Assembly (NCBI GenBank): GCA_964572475.1
Contig: CAZNEZ010000010.1
Span: forward strand, 1-55,056
Direction of reading: 5' to 3'
DNA length: 55,056 bases
Source: CAZNEZ01 sp964572475
GTDB lineage: Bacteria > Bacillota > Clostridia > Lachnospirales > Lachnospiraceae
The notes under the pieces: generated by a model
Told to the model about the DNA's origin: nothing
What the model saw: only the letters and a program-made list of their open reading frames with translations
Database searches by the model: none
Made by a program: the position numbers and the translations under genes
Part shown: positions 26,636 to 36,274 of the stretch, one piece after another
Layout of the letters: every line of letters begins with the position of its first letter
How positions within the stretch are numbered: the first letter of the stretch is position 1

Positions 26636-29320
26636 ATGGGAATAGCAAAAAGAGATCCAGACTCTATACTTAAAATGATAGTGCAAGATAAGGAGAAAAA
26701 TAAAAAGGGAAGACTAAAAATATTTTTTGGATACGCAGCAGGCATAGGCAAAACCTATGCTATGCTGGAGTCTGCACATATTGAAAAAGAGGCTGGAGTT
26801 GATATAGTAGCAGGATATATAGAGCCACATGCAAGACCTGAGACTATGAGATTAATTAATGGGTTAGAGACAATTAGTCCTAAAGAAGTAGTAGAAAACA
26901 ATATTGTTTGCCATGAATTTGATATTGATGCAGCACTTTTGAGAAAACCAGAGACTATTCTAATAGATGAGATGGCACATACTAATGCCGATTCATGCAG
27001 ACATAGAAAAAGATATCAGGATATTGAAGAGTTATTGAATGCAGGAATTAATGTATATACGACATTAAATGTACAGCATATAGAGAGTATTCATGATACT
27101 ATAGCGGGGATAACAGGGGTTACAGTAAGAGAAAGAATACCAGATTCTATGTTTGACAGAGCCAATCAGATAGAAATGATTGATATACAGCCAGAAGAAC
27201 TTATTAACCGATTAAAGCAAGGTAAGATATATAGAACAGACAGAGTAGAAAATGCACTTAACAACTTTTTTTCTATTGAGAATCTTACATCTCTAAGAGA
27301 AATAGCATTAAGGCGTATGGCAGACTGGGTAAATATTGAACAGGAATTATCTCTTGGCAGTGAGAAAAAAATGAGTTCATCTGAGCATATAATGATGTGC
27401 TTATCACCATCACCCTCCAATGCAAAGGTTATTAGACAGGCCTCAAAGATGTCTAAAGCATTTCATGGAAAATTTACTGCATTCTATGTTGAAACACCTG
27501 ATTTTGCAGAGATGAATAAAGAGGATGTAGAAAGATTAAGGGATAATATAAAGCTGGCAGAGCAGCTAGGGGCTAAGGTTATCAATTCATATGGTACGGA
27601 TATAGTTGAACAGATTGCAGAATATGCAAGAGTTTCAAAGGTTACAAAAATAGTATTAGGCAGGTCGTATACAAAAAAGTCACTGTTTTCAATGAAAGAA
27701 AGTTTTTCCGAACAGTTAGCAAAGATATCGCCGAATTTAGAGATATTTTTGATACCTGATACTTACACAAAGAAATATGTTAAGAAAAAAAAGGGATTTA
27801 GACTTCCAAAGATAAGTACAACAGCAGATATCATAGTAGTTTTGCTTATTCTATTATTAACAACTTTAATTGATTTCTTATTTGAGCAGTTGTATTTTAG
27901 TGAAGCCAATCTTATTATGGTATATGTATTAGGGGTTATGTTGACTTCACTGCTGACAAAATATAGATTATCCAGTAGCATTTATGGTATTATAAGTATC
28001 TTGGCATTTAACTTTTTCTTTACCGAACCCAGAAAAACATTCAATGTTAATAATCCTGGATACTTAGTAACATTTTTAGTAATGTTTTTAACATCTATGA
28101 TTATTTCTACTTTAATGATAAAGGTAAAAAAGGCAGCGAAGCTTGCGGCAAAGAACTCTTATAGGACAGAGATTCTTTTAGAAATGAGTCAAAGACTGCA
28201 ACAGACTAGAACAGCTAAAGAAATTGCAGAAATTACTGTAAAACAATTAGGAAGGCTTATTAATTGCAATGTATATTGCTATATTGGTAATCCAGATACT
28301 GGTAATGAACCTATTGTATACAAGTTTGAAGAGAATAATGATGAAATTCTCCAAAAAGAGGAGTTAGCAGTAGCAGAATGGACATATAAGAATAATAAAC
28401 ATGCAGGTGCATCAACAACTACCCTGCCTGGAGCAAAATGTCTATATCTTACTATTAGAAATGGTGATAAAGTCTTTGGTGTAGTGGGTTTAAGACTGCG
28501 TAAAAAATCAATTCCGTCTTTTGAAGAAAGCATTATGTTTGCTATATTAAATGAAAGTGCATTAGCATTTGAAAAAGAAGAATTTATGCAAAAGGAAAAA
28601 GAAGTTGCAATTAAATTAGAACAAGAGCAGTTAAGAGCTAATCTTTTGCGCTCAATATCACACGATTTACGAACACCACTTACAAGCATTTCGGGTAATG
28701 CGGATATGCTAATAAAGAATGAGAATAAAATAAGTAATAGCCACAAGAATAAGATATATGGTGATATTTATGATGATTCAATGTGGCTAATGAATCTTGT
28801 TGAGAATCTTTTATCAGTTACAAGGATTGAGAATGGTTCAATGCAGTTGAATCTTCAGTCTGAACTGGTAGATGATGTCATATCTGAAGCTATTAAGCAT
28901 ATAAATAGAAAATCAGTTGAGCATGATATAAGTATTAAACAAGATGATGATATGTTAGTTGCTAAAATGGATGCAAAGCTTATTATACAAGTAATAATCA
29001 ATCTCGTAGATAATGCAATAAAATATACGGAAATAGGTTCAAAAATAAATCTGACAGTGTTAAAGATTAATGATAAAATACATATTGAAGTATCTGATAA
29101 TGGAATAGGAATTCCAAATGACCAAAAGGACAAGATATTTACAATGTTTTATACAGCGAATAATGTGATAGCGGATGGAAGAAGAGGCATGGGACTTGGA
29201 TTATCACTCTGCAAGTCAATAATTGAGGCACATGGAGGAAGAATATGGGTAACTGATAATAAGCCATCAGGAACTGTATTTGGATTTGAACTAGATGCCG
29301 AGGAGGTAATACTGAGATGA
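26636..29320 (+). CDS. kdpD: Osmosensitive K+ channel sensor kinase KdpD
   Basis: An 894-residue sensor kinase of full length. Residues 1-230 are the KdpD ATPase-like domain with Walker A (GYAAGIGKTYAM) and Walker B-like IDEMAHTN. A universal-stress-protein domain follows (about 245-375). Four membrane helices of DUF4118 span about 395-500 (with FNFFFTEPRKTF between). A GAF-like domain precedes the HisKA domain (RSISHDLRTPLTSISG) and the ATPase domain (NLVDNAIKYTE, DNGIGIP, GMGLGLSLCK). It shares an ATGA overlap with kdpE. In many Clostridia kdpD is short, so the complete form suggests genuine phosphorelay control of kdp. Confidence 0.96.
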   Translation: MGIAKRDPDSILKMIVQDKEKNKKGRLKIFFGYAAGIGKTYAMLESAHIEKEAGVDIVAGYIEPHARPETMRLINGLETISPKEVVENNIVCHEFDIDAALLRKPETILIDEMAHTNADSCRHRKRYQDIEELLNAGINVYTTLNVQHIESIHDTIAGITGVTVRERIPDSMFDRANQIEMIDIQPEELINRLKQGKIYRTDRVENALNNFFSIENLTSLREIALRRMADWVNIEQELSLGSEKKMSSSEHIMMCLSPSPSNAKVIRQASKMSKAFHGKFTAFYVETPDFAEMNKEDVERLRDNIKLAEQLGAKVINSYGTDIVEQIAEYARVSKVTKIVLGRSYTKKSLFSMKESFSEQLAKISPNLEIFLIPDTYTKKYVKKKKGFRLPKISTTADIIVVLLILLLTTLIDFLFEQLYFSEANLIMVYVLGVMLTSLLTKYRLSSSIYGIISILAFNFFFTEPRKTFNVNNPGYLVTFLVMFLTSMIISTLMIKVKKAAKLAAKNSYRTEILLEMSQRLQQTRTAKEIAEITVKQLGRLINCNVYCYIGNPDTGNEPIVYKFEENNDEILQKEELAVAEWTYKNNKHAGASTTTLPGAKCLYLTIRNGDKVFGVVGLRLRKKSIPSFEESIMFAILNESALAFEKEEFMQKEKEVAIKLEQEQLRANLLRSISHDLRTPLTSISGNADMLIKNENKISNSHKNKIYGDIYDDSMWLMNLVENLLSVTRIENGSMQLNLQSELVDDVISEAIKHINRKSVEHDISIKQDDDMLVAKMDAKLIIQVIINLVDNAIKYTEIGSKINLTVLKINDKIHIEVSDNGIGIPNDQKDKIFTMFYTANNVIADGRRGMGLGLSLCKSIIEAHGGRIWVTDNKPSGTVFGFELDAEEVILR

Positions 29321-30024
29321 TAAATGGAAAACCAGTTATTTTGGTTGTAGAAGATGATAAACCTGTACGTAATCTGATTTCAAATACATTAGAGATGCAA
29401 AAATATAAGTACATAATAGCGGAAAATGGAGCATCTGCAATTATGGCAGCAACATCACACAATCCAGATATCATTTTATTAGATTTGGGACTGCCGGATA
29501 TGGATGGTGTTGAAGTAATAAAAAGGGTAAGAACATGGTCTATTTTACCTATTATAGTTATAAGTGCAAGAAGTGAAGACAAGGATAAGATAATAGCATT
29601 GGATGCTGGTGCAGACGATTATCTAACAAAACCTTTCAGTGTTGATGAGCTGTTAGCAAGGCTTCGTTCAACTATAAGGAGACTGCCGTACTTGGAGAAT
29701 AAAACGGACAGTAATGAGACAATATTTGAAAATGGTCAGTTAATAATTGATTACGCAGCGGCTGTAGTAAAGATTGATGGCGAAGAAGTACATCTGATGC
29801 CCATAGAATATAACCTGATTTGTCTGTTAGCCAGAAATGTAGGAAAAGTATTAACACATCAATATATTCTTGACAAGGTATGGACAAATGCAATTGAAAG
29901 TGACCTATCATCCCTTAGAGTGTATATGGCCTCATTACGTAAAAAAATAGAAATTAATTGTGAAAAAGGTACATATATACAAACTCATATTGGGATTGGA
30001 TACCGCATGATAAAATTGAACTAA
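29317..30024 (+). CDS. kdpE: KDP operon response regulator KdpE
   Basis: A 235-residue OmpR-family regulator with acidic pocket E12-D13-D14, phosphoacceptor Asp56 (IILLDLGLPD), Lys in YLTKPFSVDEL and a C-terminal winged helix (MPIEYNLICLLA, HIGIGYRM). It overlaps kdpD by four bases. It should activate the kdpA promoter under potassium limitation. A strong terminator begins one base after its stop. Confidence 0.95.
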   Translation: MINGKPVILVVEDDKPVRNLISNTLEMQKYKYIIAENGASAIMAATSHNPDIILLDLGLPDMDGVEVIKRVRTWSILPIIVISARSEDKDKIIALDAGADDYLTKPFSVDELLARLRSTIRRLPYLENKTDSNETIFENGQLIIDYAAAVVKIDGEEVHLMPIEYNLICLLARNVGKVLTHQYILDKVWTNAIESDLSSLRVYMASLRKKIEINCEKGTYIQTHIGIGYRMIKLN

Positions 30025-30074
30025 AGACAATACGATTATTTTGTTAGAATATAAACAAAATAGTCGTATTGTCT
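30025..30074 (+). terminator. Terminator of the kdp operon
   Basis: Arms 30025-30045 and 30054-30074 pair over 21 positions with one G-U, followed by ATTTATTTTTTC. It immediately follows kdpE. Confidence 0.88.
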
Positions 30075-30151
30075 ATTTATTTTTTCTATAAAAACAAGTA
30101 TTATATTATTAATTATGTAATAAAAACAATATGAAAGTATGAGGTGTTAAA

Positions 30152-31039
30152 ATGGAAAAGTTTGTATTAACCTGCTGTTCTACTGCGGATATGAAGAAGG
30201 AGTATTTTGAAAAGAGAGATATTCCATATGCTTGTTTTCATTTTAAAATTGGTGAAGATGAATACAATGATGATTTAGGCAAAACAATTCCATTTGATAA
30301 ATTTTATCAGATGATTACTGATGGTGCGGCTCCTATAACATCTCAAGTTAATGCAGAGGAATTTGAAGAAATGTTTGAACCATATTTAAAATCAGGTCAG
30401 GATATTCTACATATTTGTCTTTCATCAGGACTATCAGGTGTTATTAATTCAGCTAATATAGCAAGAGATGAGCTTATGGAAAAGTATCCAGAACGTAAGA
30501 TTATGGTTGTAGATTCACTAGGTGCTTCTTCAGGGTATGGTATGCTTGTAGATTACCTTGCGGATATGAGAGATAATGGCTCATCTCTGTCAGAAGCGTA
30601 TGAGTGGGCAGAAGAACATAAACTTAATATTCATCACTGGTTTTTCTCTACGGATTTGACAAGCTATAAGCGTGGAGGAAGAATTAGTGCTACTGCATAT
30701 ACATTTGGAACAATGCTTGGAATTTGTCCACTTCTTGATATGAACAATAGGGGAGAGTTAACTCCAAGAGATAAGATTAGAACTAAAAAAAGAGTAATTA
30801 AAGAAATGGTAAATAGAATGGTTTTACATGTACAGGACGGATTAGAGTATTCTGGTAAATGTTTTATAAGTAATTCAGCCTGTATGGAAGACGCAGAAGA
30901 AGTAAGTCAGTTGATTCAGGAAAAATTCCCACAATTAAAGGATAAAGTAATCATTAATAGTGTTGGAACAGTAATAGGATCACATACAGGACCTGGAACA
31001 GTTGCATTATTCTTTATGGGAGATAAGAGAGAAGAATAA
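30152..31039 (+). CDS. DegV family fatty-acid-binding protein
   Basis: A 295-residue cytoplasmic protein of the DegV/FakB family, which binds a fatty acid and presents it to the kinase FakA. The N-terminal nucleotide-like fold holds CCSTADMKKEYFEKRDI in part, the ligand-contacting SSGLSGVINSAN, and the C-terminal portion GTVIGSHTGPGTVALFF is the family signature. SKRGGRIS-like residues appear as SYKRGGRIS. No FakA gene is adjacent, as is usual for the multiple DegV paralogues in Clostridia. Confidence 0.92.
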   Translation: MEKFVLTCCSTADMKKEYFEKRDIPYACFHFKIGEDEYNDDLGKTIPFDKFYQMITDGAAPITSQVNAEEFEEMFEPYLKSGQDILHICLSSGLSGVINSANIARDELMEKYPERKIMVVDSLGASSGYGMLVDYLADMRDNGSSLSEAYEWAEEHKLNIHHWFFSTDLTSYKRGGRISATAYTFGTMLGICPLLDMNNRGELTPRDKIRTKKRVIKEMVNRMVLHVQDGLEYSGKCFISNSACMEDAEEVSQLIQEKFPQLKDKVIINSVGTVIGSHTGPGTVALFFMGDKREE

Positions 31040-31107
31040 GAAAAAAATTAAGTACAAGGAGGGATATTAAAAAAAGGGGATATTAGAAACGGAATCGAGT
31101 AAGACTG

Positions 31108-31136
31108 TTGAAACAAATAGCAGCTTATTTTAAAAT
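31108..31136 (+). promoter_or_regulatory. Promoter of the PadR gene
   Basis: TTGAAA at 31108-31113 and TAAAAT at 31131-31136 are 17 bases apart. The -10 box overlaps the first of three ATACTAT-type half-sites. Confidence 0.6.
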
Positions 31137-31171
31137 ACTATATTGCATTATAGAATAGTATGTGATACTAT
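31135..31171. promoter_or_regulatory. Candidate PadR operator, three half-sites
   Basis: ATACTAT at 31135-31141, ATAGTAT at 31155-31161 and ATACTAT at 31165-31171 form one perfect dyad with a GTG centre and a wider one overlapping the -10 box. The placement suits autorepression by the PadR-type regulator encoded 60 bases downstream. Confidence 0.5.
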
Positions 31172-31230
31172 GTATTTAAGAAAGAATAATACAATACAAT
31201 GTAAAAGACATCGCAGAAAGGACGAATAAT

Positions 31231-31533
31231 ATGAACGCTCAATTTAAAAAAGGAGCACTTGAACTATGTGTGTTATCACAACTTATTCAAGGTGATAAAT
31301 ATGGCTATGAGCTTACAGAGGCTATTAGCAGGGAGATGAATCTGGCAGGAGGGACACTTTATCTCATATTAAAGAGAATGAAAGATGAAGAATATGTAGA
31401 AACATATCTGGTTGAATCAGCATCAGGACCTGCTAGAAAGTACTATCACTTAACGGATACTGGAAAAGAATATCAATCCAGATTAAAAGCGGAATGGCAG
31501 GAATTTGTAAAAACAGTTGAGAGACTGATATAA
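31231..31533 (+). CDS. PadR-family transcriptional regulator
   Basis: A 100-residue winged-helix repressor. The PadR signature is clear: KKGALELCVLSQLIQG, KYGYELTEAI, GGTLYLILKRMKDEEYVE in part, and KYYHLTDTGKEY. In most such proteins the motif is GTLYPLL; here it reads GTLYLIL, a small change in the recognition region. Regulators of this short type are usually paired with a HAAS/DUF1700 membrane or surface protein, as here at 31656. The probable operator is described at 31135. Confidence 0.9.
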   Translation: MNAQFKKGALELCVLSQLIQGDKYGYELTEAISREMNLAGGTLYLILKRMKDEEYVETYLVESASGPARKYYHLTDTGKEYQSRLKAEWQEFVKTVERLI

Positions 31534-31655
31534 AACAGAAGAATTAGAATAGACTAATATAGGTGAAGAATCATAAAAAGGTAACAATGTATCCTAAAAG
31601 TTATATTTAAAATAGTAATAGCGTCAAATAATAGACGCAGAATGGAGATTAAGAT

Positions 31656-32861
31656 ATGAATAAAATAGAATATATGAGACTAATCAAAGAAGGGCTTAAA
31701 GACATAGATATTGAGGTATTAAGTGAGATTGAGAATGACTATAATGAGCATTTTTTGATTGGATTAGAAAAAGGTAAGACGGAAGAACAGATTTGTGAAG
31801 AACTTGGTTCGCCAGAAGAATTAATAGATGAGATTAAGGCTGGTCTTACAGATAAAAAACCAGGTAGTGCTAATACAATCAATAATCACATAGATGCGGC
31901 TAATGCAGAACCTATAAACACTAATAGTGAGGATAGTAATAATACGGATAATAATGATAATAGTAATAGAAAATCAGATTACAATAATGATAATATCTTA
32001 GACTGTACTAGAATATGTACTAATGTTATTAATGCAGATCTTGAGATAGTAAGAAGCAAAATCAATAAATTAGATATTAAGTACAATAATTATGGAAATG
32101 CACGCCAGAAGGCAAGCTATAGATTTGAGTGCTATCAAAATGGAGAAACTATGTATGCTAACCTCGTTAAAACGGGTATATTTGGTATATTTACAGTAGG
32201 AGATCCTGATATAGAAATAAGGATTGAATTGCCAGATAATATTAAGAGTATTAATGCTTCAAGTGCATCAGGAGAAATAAAAGTTACTGGAATTAATGTA
32301 GAGTCTTTTAATACAATGAGTGCAAGTGGAGACCTGTGGATAGAAGATTCTAAAGCAAAGTTTATGGATATATCAAGCACTAGTGGTGATATAAATGGTG
32401 ACAATATTAAATCGAAAAGTATTAAATATCAAACTACAAGCGGAGATATAAAGGTTAGAAATATTAAGAGTGAGAATCTGCATATTATGACTATCAGTGG
32501 AGATGCCAATATATACAATACTGATAATGCAAGAATTATAGCTAATACTACAAGCGGAGATATTAAAATTGACGGAAAATCAGATACATGTGAGTTATCA
32601 AGTACAAGTGGTGATATTACATTGATTAGCACTAATGATACTAACGCAAAATTTAATACAGTAAGTGGTGAAGTAAATGTAGAAATCCATAATCATCAAA
32701 GAGGATTCAAATCTAATGTTTCAACCGTATCAGGTGATGTTAGGATTGCATATGGTGAATTCAGAGTAAAGGGAAGCAGAGGGAATGAATACAAATATGG
32801 TAATGAAAGCAGCAAGCTTTCTATTTCAACAATAAGTGGAGATATAAGTATTACAGATTAA
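31656..32861 (+). CDS. HAAS (DUF1700) plus DUF4097 beta-repeat protein
   Basis: A 401-residue protein. Residues 1-65 form the HAAS helical domain (YMRLIKEGLKD, EQICEELGSPEELIDEI in part). A low-complexity Asn/Asp/Ser linker spans about 70-115. From about 175 onward, short beta-strand repeats carry the periodic motif SGDI or SGEI, typical of DUF4097 adhesin-like beta-helices. No membrane helix is present between the domains, unlike many relatives, so export is uncertain. It is the expected partner of the PadR regulator, possibly in envelope-stress response. Confidence 0.82.
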   Translation: MNKIEYMRLIKEGLKDIDIEVLSEIENDYNEHFLIGLEKGKTEEQICEELGSPEELIDEIKAGLTDKKPGSANTINNHIDAANAEPINTNSEDSNNTDNNDNSNRKSDYNNDNILDCTRICTNVINADLEIVRSKINKLDIKYNNYGNARQKASYRFECYQNGETMYANLVKTGIFGIFTVGDPDIEIRIELPDNIKSINASSASGEIKVTGINVESFNTMSASGDLWIEDSKAKFMDISSTSGDINGDNIKSKSIKYQTTSGDIKVRNIKSENLHIMTISGDANIYNTDNARIIANTTSGDIKIDGKSDTCELSSTSGDITLISTNDTNAKFNTVSGEVNVEIHNHQRGFKSNVSTVSGDVRIAYGEFRVKGSRGNEYKYGNESSKLSISTISGDISITD

Positions 32862-33007
32862 TGTTTAAGAATGTATTAGTGTTTGCTTTTTCTGCTGAAC
32901 TAATAATCTCTCATAAAATTTTATTTAAATGGATTAATATTATATTGGATTTATTTGCCAGAAGAATGTATAATATAAATTAATATTTAAAGAAAGTGAG
33001 ATGTCAT

Positions 33008-33502
33008 ATGTTAGTTGTTTACAATAGCTCAACAGGATTTACTAAGAAATATGCAGAATGGATTTCACAGGAACTTCACTGCGAAGCAAAGTCAATAAAA
33101 AAAGTAAAAACAGCGGAATTAGCAAGCCATGATACTATAATATATGGTGGATGGATAATGGGCAGCATGATTATGGGACTTAATAAGATTAGAAAAATGT
33201 ATCAGGGTAGATTAATAATATTTGGAGTGGGTTCAAGTCCTACAACTGACGAGAATACAGAAAATATTAAAAAACAGAATAATCTTACTGAATCATCATT
33301 TTACTATTTTGAGGGTGGATTTGATTATGATAAGCTTGGATTTTTTAAGAAGAAAATGCTTGGAATAGTCAGGAATTCTTTAGATAAAAAAGAAGAAAAA
33401 ACAGATGAAGATAAGATAATGCTTGAACGTTTCGGGAATTCATGCGACTTTTCAAATATAGAAAGTATATCTCCACTTGTAACATTTGCCAGAGGAAATT
33501 AA
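33008..33502 (+). CDS. Flavodoxin-domain protein
   Basis: The start at 33008 (MLVVYNSSTGF) follows GAAAGTGAG at a suitable distance; the GTG at 32996 would lie on that site. The 164-residue protein has the phosphate-binding loop YNSSTGFTKKYAEWI and a second loop IYGGWIMGSMIMGL, as in flavodoxin_5/HemG-like proteins that carry FMN. It likely serves in low-potential electron transfer. It ends one base before the start of the next gene, so the two are coupled. Confidence 0.8.
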   Translation: MLVVYNSSTGFTKKYAEWISQELHCEAKSIKKVKTAELASHDTIIYGGWIMGSMIMGLNKIRKMYQGRLIIFGVGSSPTTDENTENIKKQNNLTESSFYYFEGGFDYDKLGFFKKKMLGIVRNSLDKKEEKTDEDKIMLERFGNSCDFSNIESISPLVTFARGN

Positions 33503-33503
33503 A

Positions 33504-34235
33504 TTGAATATTACATATATAGACCATAGCGGATTCATTGTTGAAGATGAATTCGCTGCATTTTTATTTGATTACTATAAAGGAGAGATACCTAATATCT
33601 CAGAAAAAAAGCCTTTATATGTTTTTGCCAGCCATATGCATAATGACCATTTTAATTTTGAAATCTTTAATATTGTAAAAAAACATAAGAATACAAAATT
33701 CATATTATCAAGAGATATACGCAAGAAGTTTAATAAGAACTTTATGGTAGGTAAGATGAAGGTACCAGAGAATATATATGATGAGATTGTATTCATGTTA
33801 GGAAATACGGAATTTGAGGATTCTAATATTAAAGTTAGAACGGTTATGTCTACAGATGCAGGAGTGGCATTTGTTGTTACACAATTATATTCGGGTAAGA
33901 ACCTTTTCCATGCTGGAGATTTGAACTGGTGGGTGTGGGATGGAATGACAGAAGTAGAAAAAGAGCATATGGAGAGAAGATTTACAAATATTATAGACAA
34001 GCTTATTGAATTCCCCATTGAGGTAGCCTTTTTCCCATTAGATCCAAAGCTTGGGGATAAATATGCACTAGGCTTCGACTACTTTATGAATCATATTAAA
34101 GTAGAACATATTGTTCCAATGCATTTGTGGGGACAATATGATACAATAAGACAACTTATTAATTCACCAGTTTCGGAGAGATATAGAGATAAAATTATTA
34201 TTTATGATGAATGTAATAGATTAATATTAGTATAA
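33504..34235 (+). CDS. Metallo-beta-lactamase-fold hydrolase
   Basis: The TTG at 33504 is the likely start, with AGAGGA seven bases before it. The 243-residue product has the zinc motif in FASHMHNDHFN (HxHxDH with an Asn-Asp variant, H-M-H-N-D-H), a downstream His/Asp in LFHAGDLNWW, and a C-terminal His in VPMHLWGQYD. The order fits the UlaG/RomA-like branch of the superfamily, which includes hydrolases of unknown substrate. Immediate coupling to a flavodoxin gene is notable, because flavodiiron proteins combine these two folds in one chain; however the flavodiiron ligand pattern is not evident. Confidence 0.82.
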   Translation: MNITYIDHSGFIVEDEFAAFLFDYYKGEIPNISEKKPLYVFASHMHNDHFNFEIFNIVKKHKNTKFILSRDIRKKFNKNFMVGKMKVPENIYDEIVFMLGNTEFEDSNIKVRTVMSTDAGVAFVVTQLYSGKNLFHAGDLNWWVWDGMTEVEKEHMERRFTNIIDKLIEFPIEVAFFPLDPKLGDKYALGFDYFMNHIKVEHIVPMHLWGQYDTIRQLINSPVSERYRDKIIIYDECNRLILV

Positions 34236-34249
34236 GAAATGGAGATAAA

Positions 34250-35044
34250 ATGGATACAAAGACAAATATTGATAATTCAGTACATACACCTAAGATTATA
34301 GCTGTTTCAGGAAAAGGCGGAGTAGGTAAAACTTCACTGGCGGCCGTAATAGTTAAGGTTTTAACTAAGAATTTTCCAGATAAGAGAATACTTGCAATCG
34401 ATGCTGATCCAGCTGTTGGACTTTCTACAGCACTTGGGATTGAAGTTGAGACTACAATTGATGATATTCGTAAAGAAGTAGTAGCAACAGTTGAAGATGG
34501 TGATACAAGAACAGCTATCGAGTTGCTTGGAGAAGCTAAGTACCGCATATATGATGCATTAGTAGAATCTAATGGATTTGCATTTATAGCAGTAGGAAGA
34601 CCAGAGGCAGCAGGCTGCTATTGTAAAATCAATTCATATCTTAAGGCGGTAATACAGATGCTTTCAGAGAACTTTGACTATGTTGTAATAGACGGAGAAG
34701 CTGGAATTGAGCAGATTAATAGACGTGTAATGGAAAAGGTTACACATTTACTATTGGTTACAGACTCAAGCAAAAAAGGGACTCAGGTTATACAATCTAT
34801 TAAAAAGGTTGCAGATGAACTAGTTATGTATGAGAGGGTTGGAGCAATAGCAAACAGACTTCCAGATATTTCAGTAAAAGAATTTATGAATACTGGAGAT
34901 ATTGAAGTGCTTTCGTATATTACGGATGATAGAGAGCTGGCACAGTATGACCTGACAGGACAGAATGTATTTTTCCTGCCTGATACAGCAGCTATTGTAG
35001 TTGGAGTAGAAGAAGCGCTTAAGAATATAAATATACTTAATTAG
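34250..35044 (+). CDS. CooC-type nickel-insertion ATPase
   Basis: A 264-residue P-loop ATPase of the SIMIBI class with a deviant Walker A (SGKGGVGKTS, residues 20-29). A CxC motif at Cys123 and Cys125 (AGCYCKIN) matches the metal-binding pair at the dimer interface of CooC, the ATPase that loads nickel into CO dehydrogenase or acetyl-CoA synthase. That motif is why I prefer CooC over ParA/MinD. The segment DYVVIDGEAGIEQINRRV is also CooC-like. No CO dehydrogenase catalytic gene lies in the window. It is the first gene of a tight operon with dehydratase-family genes and an acetyl-CoA synthase-like gene, so it may mature one of those. Confidence 0.82.
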   Translation: MDTKTNIDNSVHTPKIIAVSGKGGVGKTSLAAVIVKVLTKNFPDKRILAIDADPAVGLSTALGIEVETTIDDIRKEVVATVEDGDTRTAIELLGEAKYRIYDALVESNGFAFIAVGRPEAAGCYCKINSYLKAVIQMLSENFDYVVIDGEAGIEQINRRVMEKVTHLLLVTDSSKKGTQVIQSIKKVADELVMYERVGAIANRLPDISVKEFMNTGDIEVLSYITDDRELAQYDLTGQNVFFLPDTAAIVVGVEEALKNINILN

Positions 35045-35053
35045 GAGAATGAC

Positions 35054-36274
35054 GTGAAAGATTTAAAACACTTATATTATTTTGAAAATCTGTTGCAGGA
35101 TACCAATAATAATCTCGTTAGGGAGCAGTCCAAATCAGGTGATATTGTTATTGGAAATGTATGTTCATTAATTCCGGAAGTATTACTTAACCTGCCAGGT
35201 ACATTTTCAGTAAGAGTACGCGCACCAAGAACTGGTTCAATTGAGATGGGTACATATTATATGACAAGTTTAATGTGTGAATATTGCAGAGCAATACTTG
35301 AAAGATCAATAGAGGGGGGATTTGAGTTTCTGGACTGTATAATTGCTCCAGATGCCTGTTCTCAGATGAATAGATGTGTTGAAAATATAGAAAAACTTAA
35401 TCTTTGTACAAAGGACAAATTTTTTGTGTCATATTCAGATGTACCTATGAAGTCAGATGAAACGGCACTCAAACATTATATAAAACAAATGAGAATCCAT
35501 GTGTTAGAGCCACTTAACAAAGTTTATGGAATAGATATTTCTGATAATGCACTTAGAAAATCGGTAGAATTACATAATGAGATTAGCAGATTAATAACTG
35601 CCATAGGAGAATATCGTAAAGAAGAGAATCCTAGAATAACTGGATATGAGTTTGCAGTTTTATGTACAGCGACATATTGCTGCCCTAAGAATCTACTAAT
35701 TCCGATGCTGGCTGAGACATTAGATGAGATAAAAACACGACAAAGAGATGATAAGAGTGCATACAGAGCAAGAGTGGTACTTGCAGGATCTGAGATAGAT
35801 GACCCAGACCTTATCAAGTTAATTGAGGAAGCTGGTGCTTTAGTAGTTGCTGACCGCTTTTGTTTTGGCTCATTTCCAGGAAGACAGGTACTTCAGCTAA
35901 ATGATGATGAAGATGTACTTACACAGATATGCCGTCAGTACCTTATATGGGGACAATGCCCAAGATATATGAATACTGAAAAGATTAATGATAGACATAC
36001 ATATATAGATAGCCTTGCAAAAGATTTTAATGCAGATGGAATTATCTATGAGCAGATGAAGTTTTGCGATTATTGGGGATATGAGAGAGCATTTGCAAGT
36101 CATGTAATGCGTGAAGAATACGGATATCCTGTACTTTCAGTAGACCATCCTTATGTAGTCGGCAATTCTGGTCAGCTTCGTACCAGAGTTCAGGCTTTTG
36201 TGGAGAGCATAGAGATTAAGAAGCTTCAAAAGAATAAAAAGAATACGCAGGAAGTAGGTAAGAGTCGTGGGTAA
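35054..36274 (+). CDS. 2-hydroxyacyl-CoA dehydratase-family subunit (HgdB/BcrC-like)
   Basis: The GTG start follows AGGAG at eight bases. The 406-residue protein has the family fold with candidate cluster ligands in IIAPDACSQMNRC, TYCCPKNLL, and MKFCDYWGYE, plus the C-terminal SVDHPYVVGNSGQLRTRVQAF in part. This family binds a 4Fe-4S or double-cubane cluster and accepts ATP-driven low-potential electrons from an activator. It overlaps the next gene by eight bases. Extra Cys residues (MTSLMCEYCRAI) are not typical of canonical HgdB. Substrate unknown: no CoA-transferase or acyl-CoA dehydrogenase is adjacent, which argues against amino-acid fermentation. Confidence 0.82.
   Translation: MKDLKHLYYFENLLQDTNNNLVREQSKSGDIVIGNVCSLIPEVLLNLPGTFSVRVRAPRTGSIEMGTYYMTSLMCEYCRAILERSIEGGFEFLDCIIAPDACSQMNRCVENIEKLNLCTKDKFFVSYSDVPMKSDETALKHYIKQMRIHVLEPLNKVYGIDISDNALRKSVELHNEISRLITAIGEYRKEENPRITGYEFAVLCTATYCCPKNLLIPMLAETLDEIKTRQRDDKSAYRARVVLAGSEIDDPDLIKLIEEAGALVVADRFCFGSFPGRQVLQLNDDEDVLTQICRQYLIWGQCPRYMNTEKINDRHTYIDSLAKDFNADGIIYEQMKFCDYWGYERAFASHVMREEYGYPVLSVDHPYVVGNSGQLRTRVQAFVESIEIKKLQKNKKNTQEVGKSRG

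Noticed and set aside
33008..34235. Split flavodiiron protein (flavodoxin and metallo-beta-lactamase genes adjacent)
   Set aside because: The hydrolase keeps an HxHxDH-type motif and UlaG-like order rather than the diiron ligand pattern, so the adjacency is noted but not used for function.
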